This document shows, in pieces, positions 8,890-16,756 of a stretch of 64,000 nucleotides of DNA. The notes under the pieces are model-generated. The model was not told where the DNA came from, did not search any database, and saw nothing but the letters and a program-made list of their open reading frames with translations. Position 1 is the stretch's first letter, and every line of letters starts with the position of its first letter. A program made the translations under genes and the position numbers. Source of the stretch: Amycolatopsis mongoliensis (GTDB lineage: Bacteria; Actinomycetota; Actinomycetes; Mycobacteriales; Pseudonocardiaceae); NCBI RefSeq assembly GCF_030285665.1, contig NZ_CP127295.1, positions 8,618,001 to 8,682,000 of the forward strand, written 5' to 3'.

Positions 8890-9507
8890 ATGACCGGACC
8901 TGACCTCCTGATCGACCACTTCCTCCCGCACCCGCACTTCGAGCTGGTGCGCACCGCCATCGTGGACGCGCCGGTGAAGGAGACCTACGCCGCCGCGCGT
9001 GCCCTCGACTTCACCGACGTCCGCGGCGGGATCGTGTCCGTCGCCGGCTGGGTGCGCATGCTGCCCCAGCGGTGGCGCAACCGGCGGCACGGCCCGCCAC
9101 GGCAGCCGACCCGGCTCACCCCCGACGACCTCGACGCCGGCTCGGAGTGGGTCCTGCTCGGCGACCGGCCGGGCAGCGAGTTCGCGCTGGGCGTCGCGGG
9201 CAAGTTCTGGAAGCCGGTGATCCCGTGGCGGCGCGTCGGGGCCGAAGACTTCGCCGGGTTCGGCGAACCCGGCTACGGCAAGATCGTCATGGCCGTGTCG
9301 GCCGTGCCGTACGGCCCGCACCGCACGCTGCTGACGGTGCACACGAGGTTCGCGATGACCGACCCGGAGAGCTGGCTGAAGTTCCGCCGCTTCTGGCGCG
9401 TTTCGCGGCCCGCGATCGCGTCGTTCCACACGGCCCTGGTCCGCACGGTGGCCGCGAACGCCCGGGAGCGGGCGCTCGCGGCCTACGCGCGGTCCGATCA
9501 GGACTGA
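8890..9507 (+). CDS. DUF2867/SRPBCC-like protein
   Basis: A 205-residue soluble protein. The sequence from about residue 18 (RTAIVDAPVKETYAAARAL) through LVRTVAANARERALAAY looks like the DUF2867/polyketide-cyclase-like helix-grip fold: an N-terminal strand with a conserved VDAP, a central GSEFALG strand, and a long C-terminal helix. I assign no ligand. The ATG at 8890 is the first start in the frame after the divergent promoter; its 3' end overlaps the convergent small gene by 10 bases. Confidence 0.7.
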   Translation: MTGPDLLIDHFLPHPHFELVRTAIVDAPVKETYAAARALDFTDVRGGIVSVAGWVRMLPQRWRNRRHGPPRQPTRLTPDDLDAGSEWVLLGDRPGSEFALGVAGKFWKPVIPWRRVGAEDFAGFGEPGYGKIVMAVSAVPYGPHRTLLTVHTRFAMTDPESWLKFRRFWRVSRPAIASFHTALVRTVAANARERALAAYARSDQD

Positions 9508-9689
9508 CGTTCCTCCGCCGGCCGCCGCGGCTCGTCCTCGGCGGCCGGGACGACGTCCTCTTCGTTTTCCTTGATCGCGCGGTGTTCGGCCGCGTGCAGG
9601 TAGCGGCCCAGCTTCGGGCCACGGCGGCCGCGCTCGGCGACGTCCCGGCGGGCCTCGGCCTCGATGGCCGCTTTTTCCTTGTCGTCCAT
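9498..9689 (-). CDS. Small charged protein downstream of ppk2
   Basis: A 63-residue, highly charged protein rich in Glu, Arg and Ala with no hydrophobic segment. A strong GAGGAGGAAGACG site precedes the ATG at 9689, which supports real translation. It starts 16 bases after the PPK2 stop and is probably the second gene of that transcript. Function unknown; its end overlaps the convergent gene by 10 bases. Confidence 0.6.
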   Translation of the reverse strand: MDDKEKAAIEAEARRDVAERGRRGPKLGRYLHAAEHRAIKENEEDVVPAAEDEPRRPAEERQS

Positions 9690-9705
9690 CGTCTTCCTCC
9701 TCGGT

Positions 9706-10518
9706 TCAACGCGGCAGCAGGCTCGCCGCGTGGTCGGGAACGTAGGTCTGCAGCCGCCGGTCCGACCGGAAGTAGCCGGTCGATTCGGGGCGCGGCGGCA
9801 GCGAAACCGCCTGGCGGGGCACCTCGTAGTAGGGCACGCTCGAAAGCAGGTGCGCGATCATGTTCAGCCGCCCGCGTCGTTTCTCCTCGCTTTCCACCAC
9901 GTACCACGGCGATTCGGCGGTGTCGGTGTGGACGAACATGTCGTCCTTCGCCCGCGAGTAGTCCTCCCAGTGCGTCACGGACTGCAGGTCGATCGTCGAG
10001 AGCTTCCAGCGGCGCATCGGGTCGTCGATCCGGGCCCGGAACCGGCGTTCCTGCTCGTCGAGGCTGACCGAGAACCAGTACTTGCGCAGCAGGATGCCGT
10101 CGTCGACGAGCAGGCGTTCGAAGATCGGGCACTGCTGCAGGAACCGGCGGTGCTCCTCGGGGGTGCAGAACCCCAGCACCCGCTCGACGCCGGCGCGGTT
10201 GTACCAGCTGCGGTCGAACAGCACGATCTCGCCCGCCGCGGGCAGCTGCTCGATGTAGCGCTGGAAGTACCACTGCGTCCGCTCCCGCTCGGTCGGGCTC
10301 GGCAACGCCGCGATCCGCACGACCCGCGGATTGAGGTGCTCGGTGACGCGCTTGATCGTGCTGCCCTTGCCGGCGGCGTCGCGCCCCTCGAACACCACGA
10401 CCAGGCGAGCCCCTTCGTGGCGCACCCACTCCTGGAGCCTGACCAGCTCGGCCTGCAGCCGCAGCAGCTCCCGCTCGTAGACCGGGCGCGGGATCCGCGC
10501 CTTCCTCTTCTGGGCCAT
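9706..10518 (-). CDS. ppk2: Polyphosphate kinase 2 (PPK2)
   Basis: A 270-residue PPK2-family enzyme that transfers phosphate between polyphosphate and nucleotides. Visible: Walker A GRDAAGKGS (45-53), Walker B segment FDRSWYNRAG (101-110) with the catalytic Asp102/Arg103, and the lid region RRWKLS followed by WEDYSRAKDDMF. The single-domain length is typical of class I, which phosphorylates nucleoside diphosphates or runs in reverse; the class is inferred. It reads away from the site-2 protease gene across a spacer with a DosR-like box. It could regenerate NTP from stored polyphosphate when respiration stops. Confidence 0.93.
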   Translation of the reverse strand: MAQKRKARIPRPVYERELLRLQAELVRLQEWVRHEGARLVVVFEGRDAAGKGSTIKRVTEHLNPRVVRIAALPSPTERERTQWYFQRYIEQLPAAGEIVLFDRSWYNRAGVERVLGFCTPEEHRRFLQQCPIFERLLVDDGILLRKYWFSVSLDEQERRFRARIDDPMRRWKLSTIDLQSVTHWEDYSRAKDDMFVHTDTAESPWYVVESEEKRRGRLNMIAHLLSSVPYYEVPRQAVSLPPRPESTGYFRSDRRLQTYVPDHAASLLPR

Positions 10519-10577
10519 ACCCCGACGCTACGAAACCGGCACCCCCGCGGTCTGCGGCCGGACGTCGGCGCGGCCGG

Positions 10578-10589
10578 GGCCTTTGGTCC
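10578..10589. promoter_or_regulatory. DosR-like box between ppk2 and site-2 protease
   Basis: GGCCTTTGGTCC (10578-10589) fits the GG(A/C)C-N4-GTCC palindrome shared by other spacers here. It lies about 60 bases from each of the two divergent starts (10518 and 10648), so it could serve both. Binding is inferred. Confidence 0.5.
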
Positions 10590-10647
10590 TTTCGCCGGAG
10601 GCGCTGCGGCCCTCGCGCGCGCCCGCTCGGGGGAGGACGGTCGGAGG

Positions 10648-11790
10648 ATGCAAGCCACCTTCCCGCTCGGGCGCCCGGCCGGTGTCCGGGTCGGCGCGCA
10701 CTGGTCCGTGCTCCTGATCATGGCCCTGCTGGCCGAGCTGCTGGCGCAGTCCCTGCTGCCGGAGGCCGTGCCGGGACAGTCCGCGCTCGTGTACTGGGCG
10801 ACCGGCATCGCCGGCGCCGTGGTGTTCCTCGCCTCCCTGCTGGCGCACGAGCTCAGCCACGCGCTCGTGGCGCGGCGCCGGGGCGTCGCCGTCGACCGCA
10901 TCACGCTGTGGCTGTTCGGCGGCAGCACGGAAATGTCCGGCGAGCTGCCGAGCCCCGGCACGGCGTTCGCGGTCGCCGTCGCCGGTCCCCTGGCGAGCCT
11001 GCTGGCCGGCGGCGCGTTCCTCGGCCTCGGCCTGCTCCTCCCCGCCGCCGTCCCCGCCGTCGTGGTCGTCGCCTTGACCTGGCTGGGCTGGACGAACCTC
11101 GTCCTGGCGGTGTTCAACCTGCTTCCCGGCGCGCCGCTGGACGGCGGCCGGGTCCTCCAGGCCATCATCTGGAAGCTCACCGGCGACAAGCGGCGGGCGC
11201 AGGCCGCGGCCGCCCGCTCGGGCAGCGTCCTCGGCTTGCTGCTCGCCGGTGCCGGACTGGTGGAGCTGCTGTGGTTCGGCAGCTTCGCCGGGCTGTGGCT
11301 GGTCGGTATCGGCTGGTTCCTCGGCTTCAGCGCCCGCGCCGAGTTCGCGGCCGGCCCCGCGCGCGAGGTGCTCGGCCGGATCCGGCTCGGCCAGGTCATG
11401 ACCCCGCACCCGGTGACCGCGCCGGGCTGGTTCACCGTGCAGGCGTTCGTCGAACAGGCCGCCGCCTGCCGGCAGCGCACCTTCCCGGTCGTCTCGTTCG
11501 ACGGCCGCCCGGTCGGGGTCGTCAGCCTGGCCGCGCTGGCCCGGGTGCCGGAGCAGGCCCGCACCTCGACCCGGGTCGAGGACGTCTGCGTCAAGCCGCC
11601 GCTCTGCCTGGTCGCCGGGCCCGACGTCCCGCTGACGACGGTCCTGTCGCGGACCGGTGCCCGGCCGGGGCAGGACCTGGTGCTGGTGGTCGAGAACGGC
11701 GTGCTCGCCGGTGTCGTGAGCCCGGGCGACATCGCCCGCACGCTCGAACTGGCCGTGCTCGGGACCGAAGCGCGGCGGCCGACCGTCTAG
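10648..11790 (+). CDS. Site-2 protease (M50) with C-terminal CBS pair
   Basis: A 380-residue intramembrane metalloprotease. Zinc ligands are in HELSH (67-71) and in the second motif NLLPGAPLDGG (157-167, Asp165). About five or six TM helices fill residues 15-235; a CBS pair follows (about 245-370). The architecture is that of Rv2625c/Rip3 of M. tuberculosis, a DosR-regulon member. Such proteases cleave membrane-bound substrates such as anti-sigma factors, and the CBS pair likely tunes activity with adenine nucleotides. AGGATG with GGAGG just upstream supports the ATG at 10648. The substrate is unknown. Confidence 0.92.
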   Translation: MQATFPLGRPAGVRVGAHWSVLLIMALLAELLAQSLLPEAVPGQSALVYWATGIAGAVVFLASLLAHELSHALVARRRGVAVDRITLWLFGGSTEMSGELPSPGTAFAVAVAGPLASLLAGGAFLGLGLLLPAAVPAVVVVALTWLGWTNLVLAVFNLLPGAPLDGGRVLQAIIWKLTGDKRRAQAAAARSGSVLGLLLAGAGLVELLWFGSFAGLWLVGIGWFLGFSARAEFAAGPAREVLGRIRLGQVMTPHPVTAPGWFTVQAFVEQAAACRQRTFPVVSFDGRPVGVVSLAALARVPEQARTSTRVEDVCVKPPLCLVAGPDVPLTTVLSRTGARPGQDLVLVVENGVLAGVVSPGDIARTLELAVLGTEARRPTV

Positions 11791-11841
11791 TGTCGCGCGT
11801 TGCATGAGAGCCCGGCCCGTGCAGGCCCCGGCCGCGCAGCA

Positions 11842-11898
11842 GTGAATGACCCATTCACCTCGTCCGGCGACATGAATGACTCATTCATGTCGCCGGAC
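11842..11898. terminator. Palindromes with GAATGACTCATTC core between convergent genes
   Basis: The 301-base spacer 11791-12091 lies between two convergent genes and has no convincing gene. It holds a 7-base inverted repeat GTGAATG-ACC-CATTCAC (11842-11858) and, right after it, an exceptional palindrome at 11862-11898 with 18-base perfect arms around a single central base (arms begin GTCCGGCGAC). Both centre on GAATGAC(C/T)CATTC. The same core recurs at 57483-57531, also between convergent genes. A bidirectional terminator is the simplest reading; there is no T-run, and a single-base loop would need cruciform or fold-back opening. Confidence 0.6.
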
Positions 11899-12091
11899 CA
11901 GCCGCCGCGACGCTCGGCAGATCCGGGTCCGATGCCCCGACGCCACCTTGGCGCGCAGGGCCGGGCCGCTGTCAGCGAACCTCAGACGCGCCGCACTAGT
12001 GGGGTGGCGCGGTCCACCGTGGCCGACCCGCGAACCGGCGCACTCCCCCGGCCGAGGCTGCGCGGGCCCGGTCCCTCCTGCGGCGCCCGGC

Positions 12092-14371
12092 TCACGCCGA
12101 CGGGAGCGTGAAGTACGCTTCCTCTTCCTGCGCGAAGTGCAGGGTCAGCACGGCGTCCAGCCCGTAGAGCGTGGCACGGAGGTCGTCGACCTGGTCGGGC
12201 TGGATCCCGTCGGGCGCCTCCTCCAGGTGCCGCTGCACCCGGCGGGCGAGCCGGCCGATCTCGGCGTGCTCGCGGCTCATCGTGACCGTTCCCTCCGGCC
12301 CGCCGAGCGCGGGGGCCAGCGCCGGGTACAGCTCGGTCTCCTCGGCTTCTTCGTGCGGCAGCACCTGTTCGGTCAGCAGCCGGGCGGCCGTGCGGACGGC
12401 GTCGTCCGCGGCGGCCGTCGCTCCTTCGGCCAGCGCGTCGGCCGCGTGCCGGACCGCGGTTCGCGCGGGGAGCAGCCGCTCGTGCTCGGACTCGAACCGC
12501 CGCACCAGCGCGGCCGGCGCCGGGCCGCCGATCTTCGGGCCGCCCAGCGCGCGCAGCGCGTTCAGGATCACCGCGACGTCGATCGCCTCCTGGACCAGGG
12601 CCCCGGCGACCGGGACCAGGAAACCCCAGGCCGCGGCGAGCATGGCCACGACGGACAGCAGCGTCCCGGCCACCGCGCTCTGCACGGCGATCCGGTGCGA
12701 GCGGCGGGCGATCTCGGCGGCGTCGGCGAGCCGGTCGAGCCGGTCGTCGAGGATCACCGCGTCGGCGGCCTGCGCGGCCGCGGTGGCACCCCGCGAGCCG
12801 AGGGCGACGCCGACGTCCGCGGCGGCCAGGGCGGGCGCGTCGTTGACGCCGTCCCCGGTCATCACGGTCACCCCCTGTGCGCTCGCGGCTTCGACCGCGC
12901 GGAGCTTCTCCGCGGGCGTCACCTCGGCGTGGACGTCGTCGAGGCCGAGCATCGCGGCCACTTCCCGCGCGTTGTCGACGCGGTCGCCGGTGAGCAGCCG
13001 GACTTGGCCGATCCCGGCGGAGCGCAGGCGCCGCATCGTGCGCGCGGCGTCCGGCCGGATCGGGTCCTTCGCGAGCAGCGCGGCGATCGGCTCGCCGTCG
13101 GCCTCCACCCACAGCACGGACGCGAGGTCGAGCCGCCCCCGGCGGGCCGCACCGCGCGCCCAGCCGGGCAGTCCGGCCTCGGCGGGTGGCCGCCCGACCC
13201 GGACGTCGCAGCCGCGGACCCGGCCGGCGACACCGGATCCGGGCTGTTCCGACACGTCCTCGGCGGGGACCGGGCCGGCGCCGGCCGAAGCCGCGGCCCG
13301 CACCACGGCCGCGGCCAGCACGTGGGGCGAGTACTGCTCCACCGCGGCGGCGAGGGCGAGGACCTCGGCGGCGTCGTGGCCCGGCGCGCAGATGACGTCG
13401 GTGATCTCGGGCCGGCCCCGCGTCACGGTGCCGGTCTTGTCCATCAGCAGCACCGTGGCGCGGCCGAGGGCCTCGATCGCGGCGCCGTCCTTGACGACGA
13501 CACCGGCCTTCGAAGCCCGCGACATGCCTCCGGTGATCGCGATCGGGACGGCCAGCAGCAGCGGGCACGGCGTCGCGGTCACCAGCACCGCCACGGCCCG
13601 GCCGGGTTCGCCGGTCAGTGCCCAGGCCACGGCCGCGATCAGCAGGGACGCGGGCAGGAACCACATCGCCACGCGGTCGGCGATGCGGGCCACGCTCGCG
13701 GTGCGGGCCGCGGCTTCTTCGGCGAGCAGCACCACACCGGCGTAGGTGCTGTCGGCGGCGGCTGCGCTCGCCCGCACCACGACGGCGGCCCCGGCGTTGA
13801 CGACTCCACTGTGGACGGTGTCGCCCGCGGGCCGGGCCACCGGCAGGGGTTCGCCGGTCAGCGCCGACTCGTCCAGGGTCCCGCCGGCGGGGAGCACGCC
13901 GTCCACCGGCACGACCTCGCCCGGCAGCACGACGATCAGCTGCCCGGGACGCACCTCGCCGACCGGCACGGTCTCGTGCCCGGTCGCGGTGCGCAGGTGC
14001 GCCACGCTCGGCGCCCGGTCGAGCAGCGCGGTGAGGTTCCGGCTGGCCCGCCGCTGCGCGCCGGCCTCGAGCACCCGCCCGGTGGCGACCATCGCCGCGA
14101 CGATGGCCCCGGCCAGGTACTCCCCGACGGCCACGGTGGCCGCCAGGGCGAGGACGGCCAGCAGGTCGGCGCCCCACCGCTTGGCCCGCAGGTCGGCCGC
14201 GACCCACACCACCGCCGGGCCGAGGGTGACCACGTCCGCCACCGCCCACACGACGTTCGCGGCGGTGCCCGCCCCGGCCCACCACGCGGCACCGCCGGCG
14301 GCGGCGAGCACCAGGACCACCGCCAGCAGCGCGACCTCCCGGAGTCGCGACGGGCCGCCCTCAGCCCGCAC
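12092..14371 (-). CDS. P1B-type metal ATPase with C-terminal hemerythrin domain (P1B-5-like)
   Basis: A 759-residue fusion. The ATPase part shows the TM metal motif TPCP (267-270), phosphorylation site DKTGT (Asp311), TGEPLP (172-177) and TGDGVNDAPA (505-514). There is no N-terminal metal-binding domain. The usual P1B HP dipeptide appears reversed (YSPHVLAA, about 347-354), and the last-helix motif is QEAID rather than HEG. Residues from about 622 to 756 form a hemerythrin-like bundle with candidate iron ligands His630, His673, Glu677, His702, His745 and Glu749. TPC-type ATPases with such a tail are known as P1B-5 and are linked to Ni/Fe export. The tail may sense oxygen or iron. The start overlaps the DUF2267 gene by 11 bases. 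Confidence 0.88.
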   Translation of the reverse strand: MRAEGGPSRLREVALLAVVLVLAAAGGAAWWAGAGTAANVVWAVADVVTLGPAVVWVAADLRAKRWGADLLAVLALAATVAVGEYLAGAIVAAMVATGRVLEAGAQRRASRNLTALLDRAPSVAHLRTATGHETVPVGEVRPGQLIVVLPGEVVPVDGVLPAGGTLDESALTGEPLPVARPAGDTVHSGVVNAGAAVVVRASAAAADSTYAGVVLLAEEAAARTASVARIADRVAMWFLPASLLIAAVAWALTGEPGRAVAVLVTATPCPLLLAVPIAITGGMSRASKAGVVVKDGAAIEALGRATVLLMDKTGTVTRGRPEITDVICAPGHDAAEVLALAAAVEQYSPHVLAAAVVRAAASAGAGPVPAEDVSEQPGSGVAGRVRGCDVRVGRPPAEAGLPGWARGAARRGRLDLASVLWVEADGEPIAALLAKDPIRPDAARTMRRLRSAGIGQVRLLTGDRVDNAREVAAMLGLDDVHAEVTPAEKLRAVEAASAQGVTVMTGDGVNDAPALAAADVGVALGSRGATAAAQAADAVILDDRLDRLADAAEIARRSHRIAVQSAVAGTLLSVVAMLAAAWGFLVPVAGALVQEAIDVAVILNALRALGGPKIGGPAPAALVRRFESEHERLLPARTAVRHAADALAEGATAAADDAVRTAARLLTEQVLPHEEAEETELYPALAPALGGPEGTVTMSREHAEIGRLARRVQRHLEEAPDGIQPDQVDDLRATLYGLDAVLTLHFAQEEEAYFTLPSA

Positions 14372-14804
14372 GCCGGACCTCGTGGCCGGTGGTCAGCATG
14401 GTGACCAGAGACTCCGGCAGCAGCGTCAGCACGTGGTCGAGCTGTCCCGGCGAGCAGAGCTCGTCGAGCGCCGACGTCACCACCGCGGCCACCGGCGGCA
14501 CCTCGGCCCGGGTGATCCCGCCGGAGCCGGCGAACCGCGCGACGAAGCCGGAAACGCCGTAGCGGGTCGGCACGTGGCTCGGGTTCCAGCCCTCGTAGAA
14601 CACCCCGCGCAGCAGTTCGGGCAGCTGGGCCGCGAAGTGCGCCGCCGCCTCGACGGTCAGCCGGTCGCGGACGGTGTGCAGCCACGCGCGGAGCACGCGG
14701 TACGCGAGCTGCCGGTCGTCGGTGCCGAGGCGGTCGCGCACGACGGCCAGCCAGGTGTGGGCGGTGTTCTCCGCGTGGGCGAAGGGATCGTTCGGGTGTG
14801 GCAC
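14361..14804 (-). CDS. DUF2267 protein
   Basis: A 147-residue, mostly helical protein of the DUF2267 family, seen in AHTWLAVVRDRLG, AYRVLRAWLHTVRDRL and LPELLRGVFYEGW. The family has no proven function; members often accompany stress proteins in actinobacteria. I chose the GTG at 14804 because GGGAGGAAACC lies directly before it; longer readings upstream lack a site and look non-coding. It overlaps the P1B ATPase start by 11 bases, so both are made from one transcript that diverges from the nitroreductase gene. Confidence 0.85.
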   Translation of the reverse strand: MPHPNDPFAHAENTAHTWLAVVRDRLGTDDRQLAYRVLRAWLHTVRDRLTVEAAAHFAAQLPELLRGVFYEGWNPSHVPTRYGVSGFVARFAGSGGITRAEVPPVAAVVTSALDELCSPGQLDHVLTLLPESLVTMLTTGHEVRRAG

Positions 14805-14922
14805 GGTTTCCTCCCGGCGGGACGGATCGGACGTCCAGCGTCGGACGCTCGCGGCGGCCGGGAAAGAGTCCAAGGGCCTCAACCCCCGGGCCCGTGCGGG
14901 CCCGGAGGGCCCCGCACCCGAA

Positions 14923-14934
14923 GCACTTCGGCCC
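14923..14934. promoter_or_regulatory. DosR-like box upstream of nitroreductase
   Basis: GCACTTCGGCCC (14923-14934) matches the shared palindrome with one change in each half and lies about 60 bases before the nitroreductase start. A further half-site, GAGTCC (14866-14871), lies closer to the divergent DUF2267 gene. Moderate support only. Confidence 0.4.
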
Positions 14935-14992
14935 TGGGGCCCCGCGGCTGCCACGACGAGCATGGGGTGCAGAACGATCCAAGGAGGATGCG

Positions 14993-16003
14993 ATGGACCA
15001 GAACCTGCCCGACGCGTACACGGTGAGGTCGGCCATCGCACTGGCTGTGCGCGCACCGTCGGTGCACAACACCCAGCCGTGGGACTGGCGGTTCAGCGGC
15101 CGCACGGTCGAGCTGCGCGCCGACACCAGCCGTCGCCTCCGGCACACCGACCCCGACGGGCGCGACCTGCTCGTCAGCTGCGGGTGCGTGCTGCACCACT
15201 TCACCGTCGCGGCCGCCGCGCTCGGCTGGGCCGCCCAGATCGAACGGCTGCCCGAGCCCGGCGTGCTGGCCCGCATCGTGCTGGTGCCCCACGACACCCG
15301 CGACGGCGACGTCGCACTGGCCGCGGCCATTCCCCGGCGCCGGTCGGACCGCCGCCGGTTCCCCGCGCGCCCGCTGCTCGTGCGGGACGAGGTCTTCCTG
15401 GCCAAGAGCGCCACCGACCACGGCGCGCTGTTGCGGTTCCTGGACGACGCTCCGCAGCTCTCGGCGTTGACCGGCGCGGCCGTCGCGGCCCAGGAACTCC
15501 ACCGGGCCGACGCCGACTACGGCATCGAACTCGCGGCCTGGAGCGGCCGGCGCTACAGCCCCGACGGTGTGCCGGCGCAGAACGCGGTCCAGGCGGCCGG
15601 CGCCGCACCGCGGGTCCGTGACTTCGCCGACGCGCAGCTCGCCGACACCACCGAACCGGACGGCGCGCTCCTGGCGGTGCTGGCCACCAGGGGCGACGAA
15701 CCGGCCGACCGGCTCCGTGCGGGCGAGGCGGCCAGTGCGGTGCTGCTGACCGCGACCCGGCTGAACCTCGCGTCCTGCCTGGTCACCGAGCCGCTGGAGC
15801 TGACCAGCACCCGCGGCCTGGTGCGCGACTGCGTCCTCGGCGGTGCGCTGGAGCCCCAGCTCGTCGTGCGCGTCGGGTACCTGCCGGAGGGCGCGGCCCC
15901 GCTCCCGGCGACCCCGCGCCGCCCGATCGGCGAGGTCCTGCGGCCGCTGGCCCACCCCTACGGCACGGGGCTTCCGGTCCCGGCCGAGCTGCGCGGCCAC
16001 TGA
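14993..16003 (+). CDS. Acg-family nitroreductase-like protein
   Basis: A 336-residue protein of the Acg group of nitroreductase-fold proteins (Rv2032, Rv3127 and Rv3131 of M. tuberculosis), with the family start RSAIALAVRAPSVHNTQPWDW (18 of these residues near positions 13-33) and the middle motif RRRSDRRRFP. In characterised Acg proteins a lid sequesters FMN, so they may store flavin rather than reduce nitro compounds. Start: AGGAGG (14982-14987) precedes the ATG at 14993; a closer ATG is out of frame. The gene ends just before a clear terminator. In mycobacteria this family is under DosR. Confidence 0.9.
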   Translation: MDQNLPDAYTVRSAIALAVRAPSVHNTQPWDWRFSGRTVELRADTSRRLRHTDPDGRDLLVSCGCVLHHFTVAAAALGWAAQIERLPEPGVLARIVLVPHDTRDGDVALAAAIPRRRSDRRRFPARPLLVRDEVFLAKSATDHGALLRFLDDAPQLSALTGAAVAAQELHRADADYGIELAAWSGRRYSPDGVPAQNAVQAAGAAPRVRDFADAQLADTTEPDGALLAVLATRGDEPADRLRAGEAASAVLLTATRLNLASCLVTEPLELTSTRGLVRDCVLGGALEPQLVVRVGYLPEGAAPLPATPRRPIGEVLRPLAHPYGTGLPVPAELRGH

Positions 16004-16012
16004 AAGCCGGCC

Positions 16013-16050
16013 AAGGCCCTTCGGCGTGACCATCCCGCCGAAGGGCCTTT
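16013..16050 (+). terminator. Intrinsic terminator of the nitroreductase gene
   Basis: Perfect 14-base arms (16013-16026 and 16036-16049, AAGGCCCTTCGGCG and its complement) enclose a 9-base loop and end in a short T-tract. It begins 10 bases after the stop codon at 16003. Confidence 0.85.
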
Positions 16051-16074
16051 CCTGCTGCCGCACAAGACGAGAAG

Positions 16075-16105
16075 AAGGCCTCCGTCCACTGGGGACGGAG
16101 GCCTT
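16075..16105 (-). terminator. Intrinsic terminator of the CBS-BON gene
   Basis: Perfect 13-base arms (16075-16087 and 16093-16105, AAGGCCTCCGTCC and its complement) with a 5-base loop lie 10 bases past the stop of the convergent CBS-BON gene. On the minus strand the hairpin is followed by a T/C-rich stretch (CTTCTC). Confidence 0.85.
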
Positions 16106-16114
16106 CCGCTGCAC

Positions 16115-16756
16115 TCAGGCCACGTCGTTCCAGACGTAGTCCAGGCGGTTGCGCACCTCGACCACGCCGGACAGCTCCTGGATCAGCCGCGTCACCGGGT
16201 CGATGTCGCTGCGCCGCTCGACGCGGCCGACGACCGTGACGATCCCGGCCCGCACCTCCACCCGGACCCGATCCGGCCCCAGGTTGAGCCGCTCGCGCAG
16301 CACTCCCTCGCTGACCTCGCGCTCGAGGTCGGCGTCACCTCGGGTGAAGACCGCGATCAGGTCGCGGCGGGACAGCACGCCCACCACCTTCCCGTTGCGC
16401 AGCACGAACAACCGCCGGACACCGCTGCGCGCGAACTGCGCCGCCGCGGCGGCGAAGGTCGCGCCGGCGTCGATGGTGACGGCCGGGCTCGTCATCAGGT
16501 CCTTCGCGAGGCAGGCCTTCGCCTTCCGGGCCATCCGCCGGTCGCGCCACCGGGGCTTGCGGTCCTCCCACAGGTGCGGGAGCAGGTCGGCCTCCGAGAC
16601 GACACCGACGAGGGCACCGGTCTTGTCGACCACGCCGACCGCGCTGATCCCGTTGCCGGTGAGCAGTTCGGCGATGTCCTTGAACGGCGTCTGCGGGGAG
16701 ACGGTGATCGGGTCGGCGGTCATCACCGCGGACACCGTGCCGGGGTTCATGTTCAC
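16115..16756 (-). CDS. CBS-pair plus BON domain protein
   Basis: A 213-residue protein, the third CBS-BON fusion in the window. CBS motifs lie at about 10-65 and 87-140, separated by a basic insert (DRKPRWRDRRMARKAK, about 65-80) not present in the other two; BON at about 147-210. The GTG at 16756 overlaps the USP stop (GTGA); an ATG two codons later is an equal alternative. It is co-transcribed with the USP and followed by its own terminator. Confidence 0.9.
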   Translation of the reverse strand: MNMNPGTVSAVMTADPITVSPQTPFKDIAELLTGNGISAVGVVDKTGALVGVVSEADLLPHLWEDRKPRWRDRRMARKAKACLAKDLMTSPAVTIDAGATFAAAAAQFARSGVRRLFVLRNGKVVGVLSRRDLIAVFTRGDADLEREVSEGVLRERLNLGPDRVRVEVRAGIVTVVGRVERRSDIDPVTRLIQELSGVVEVRNRLDYVWNDVA

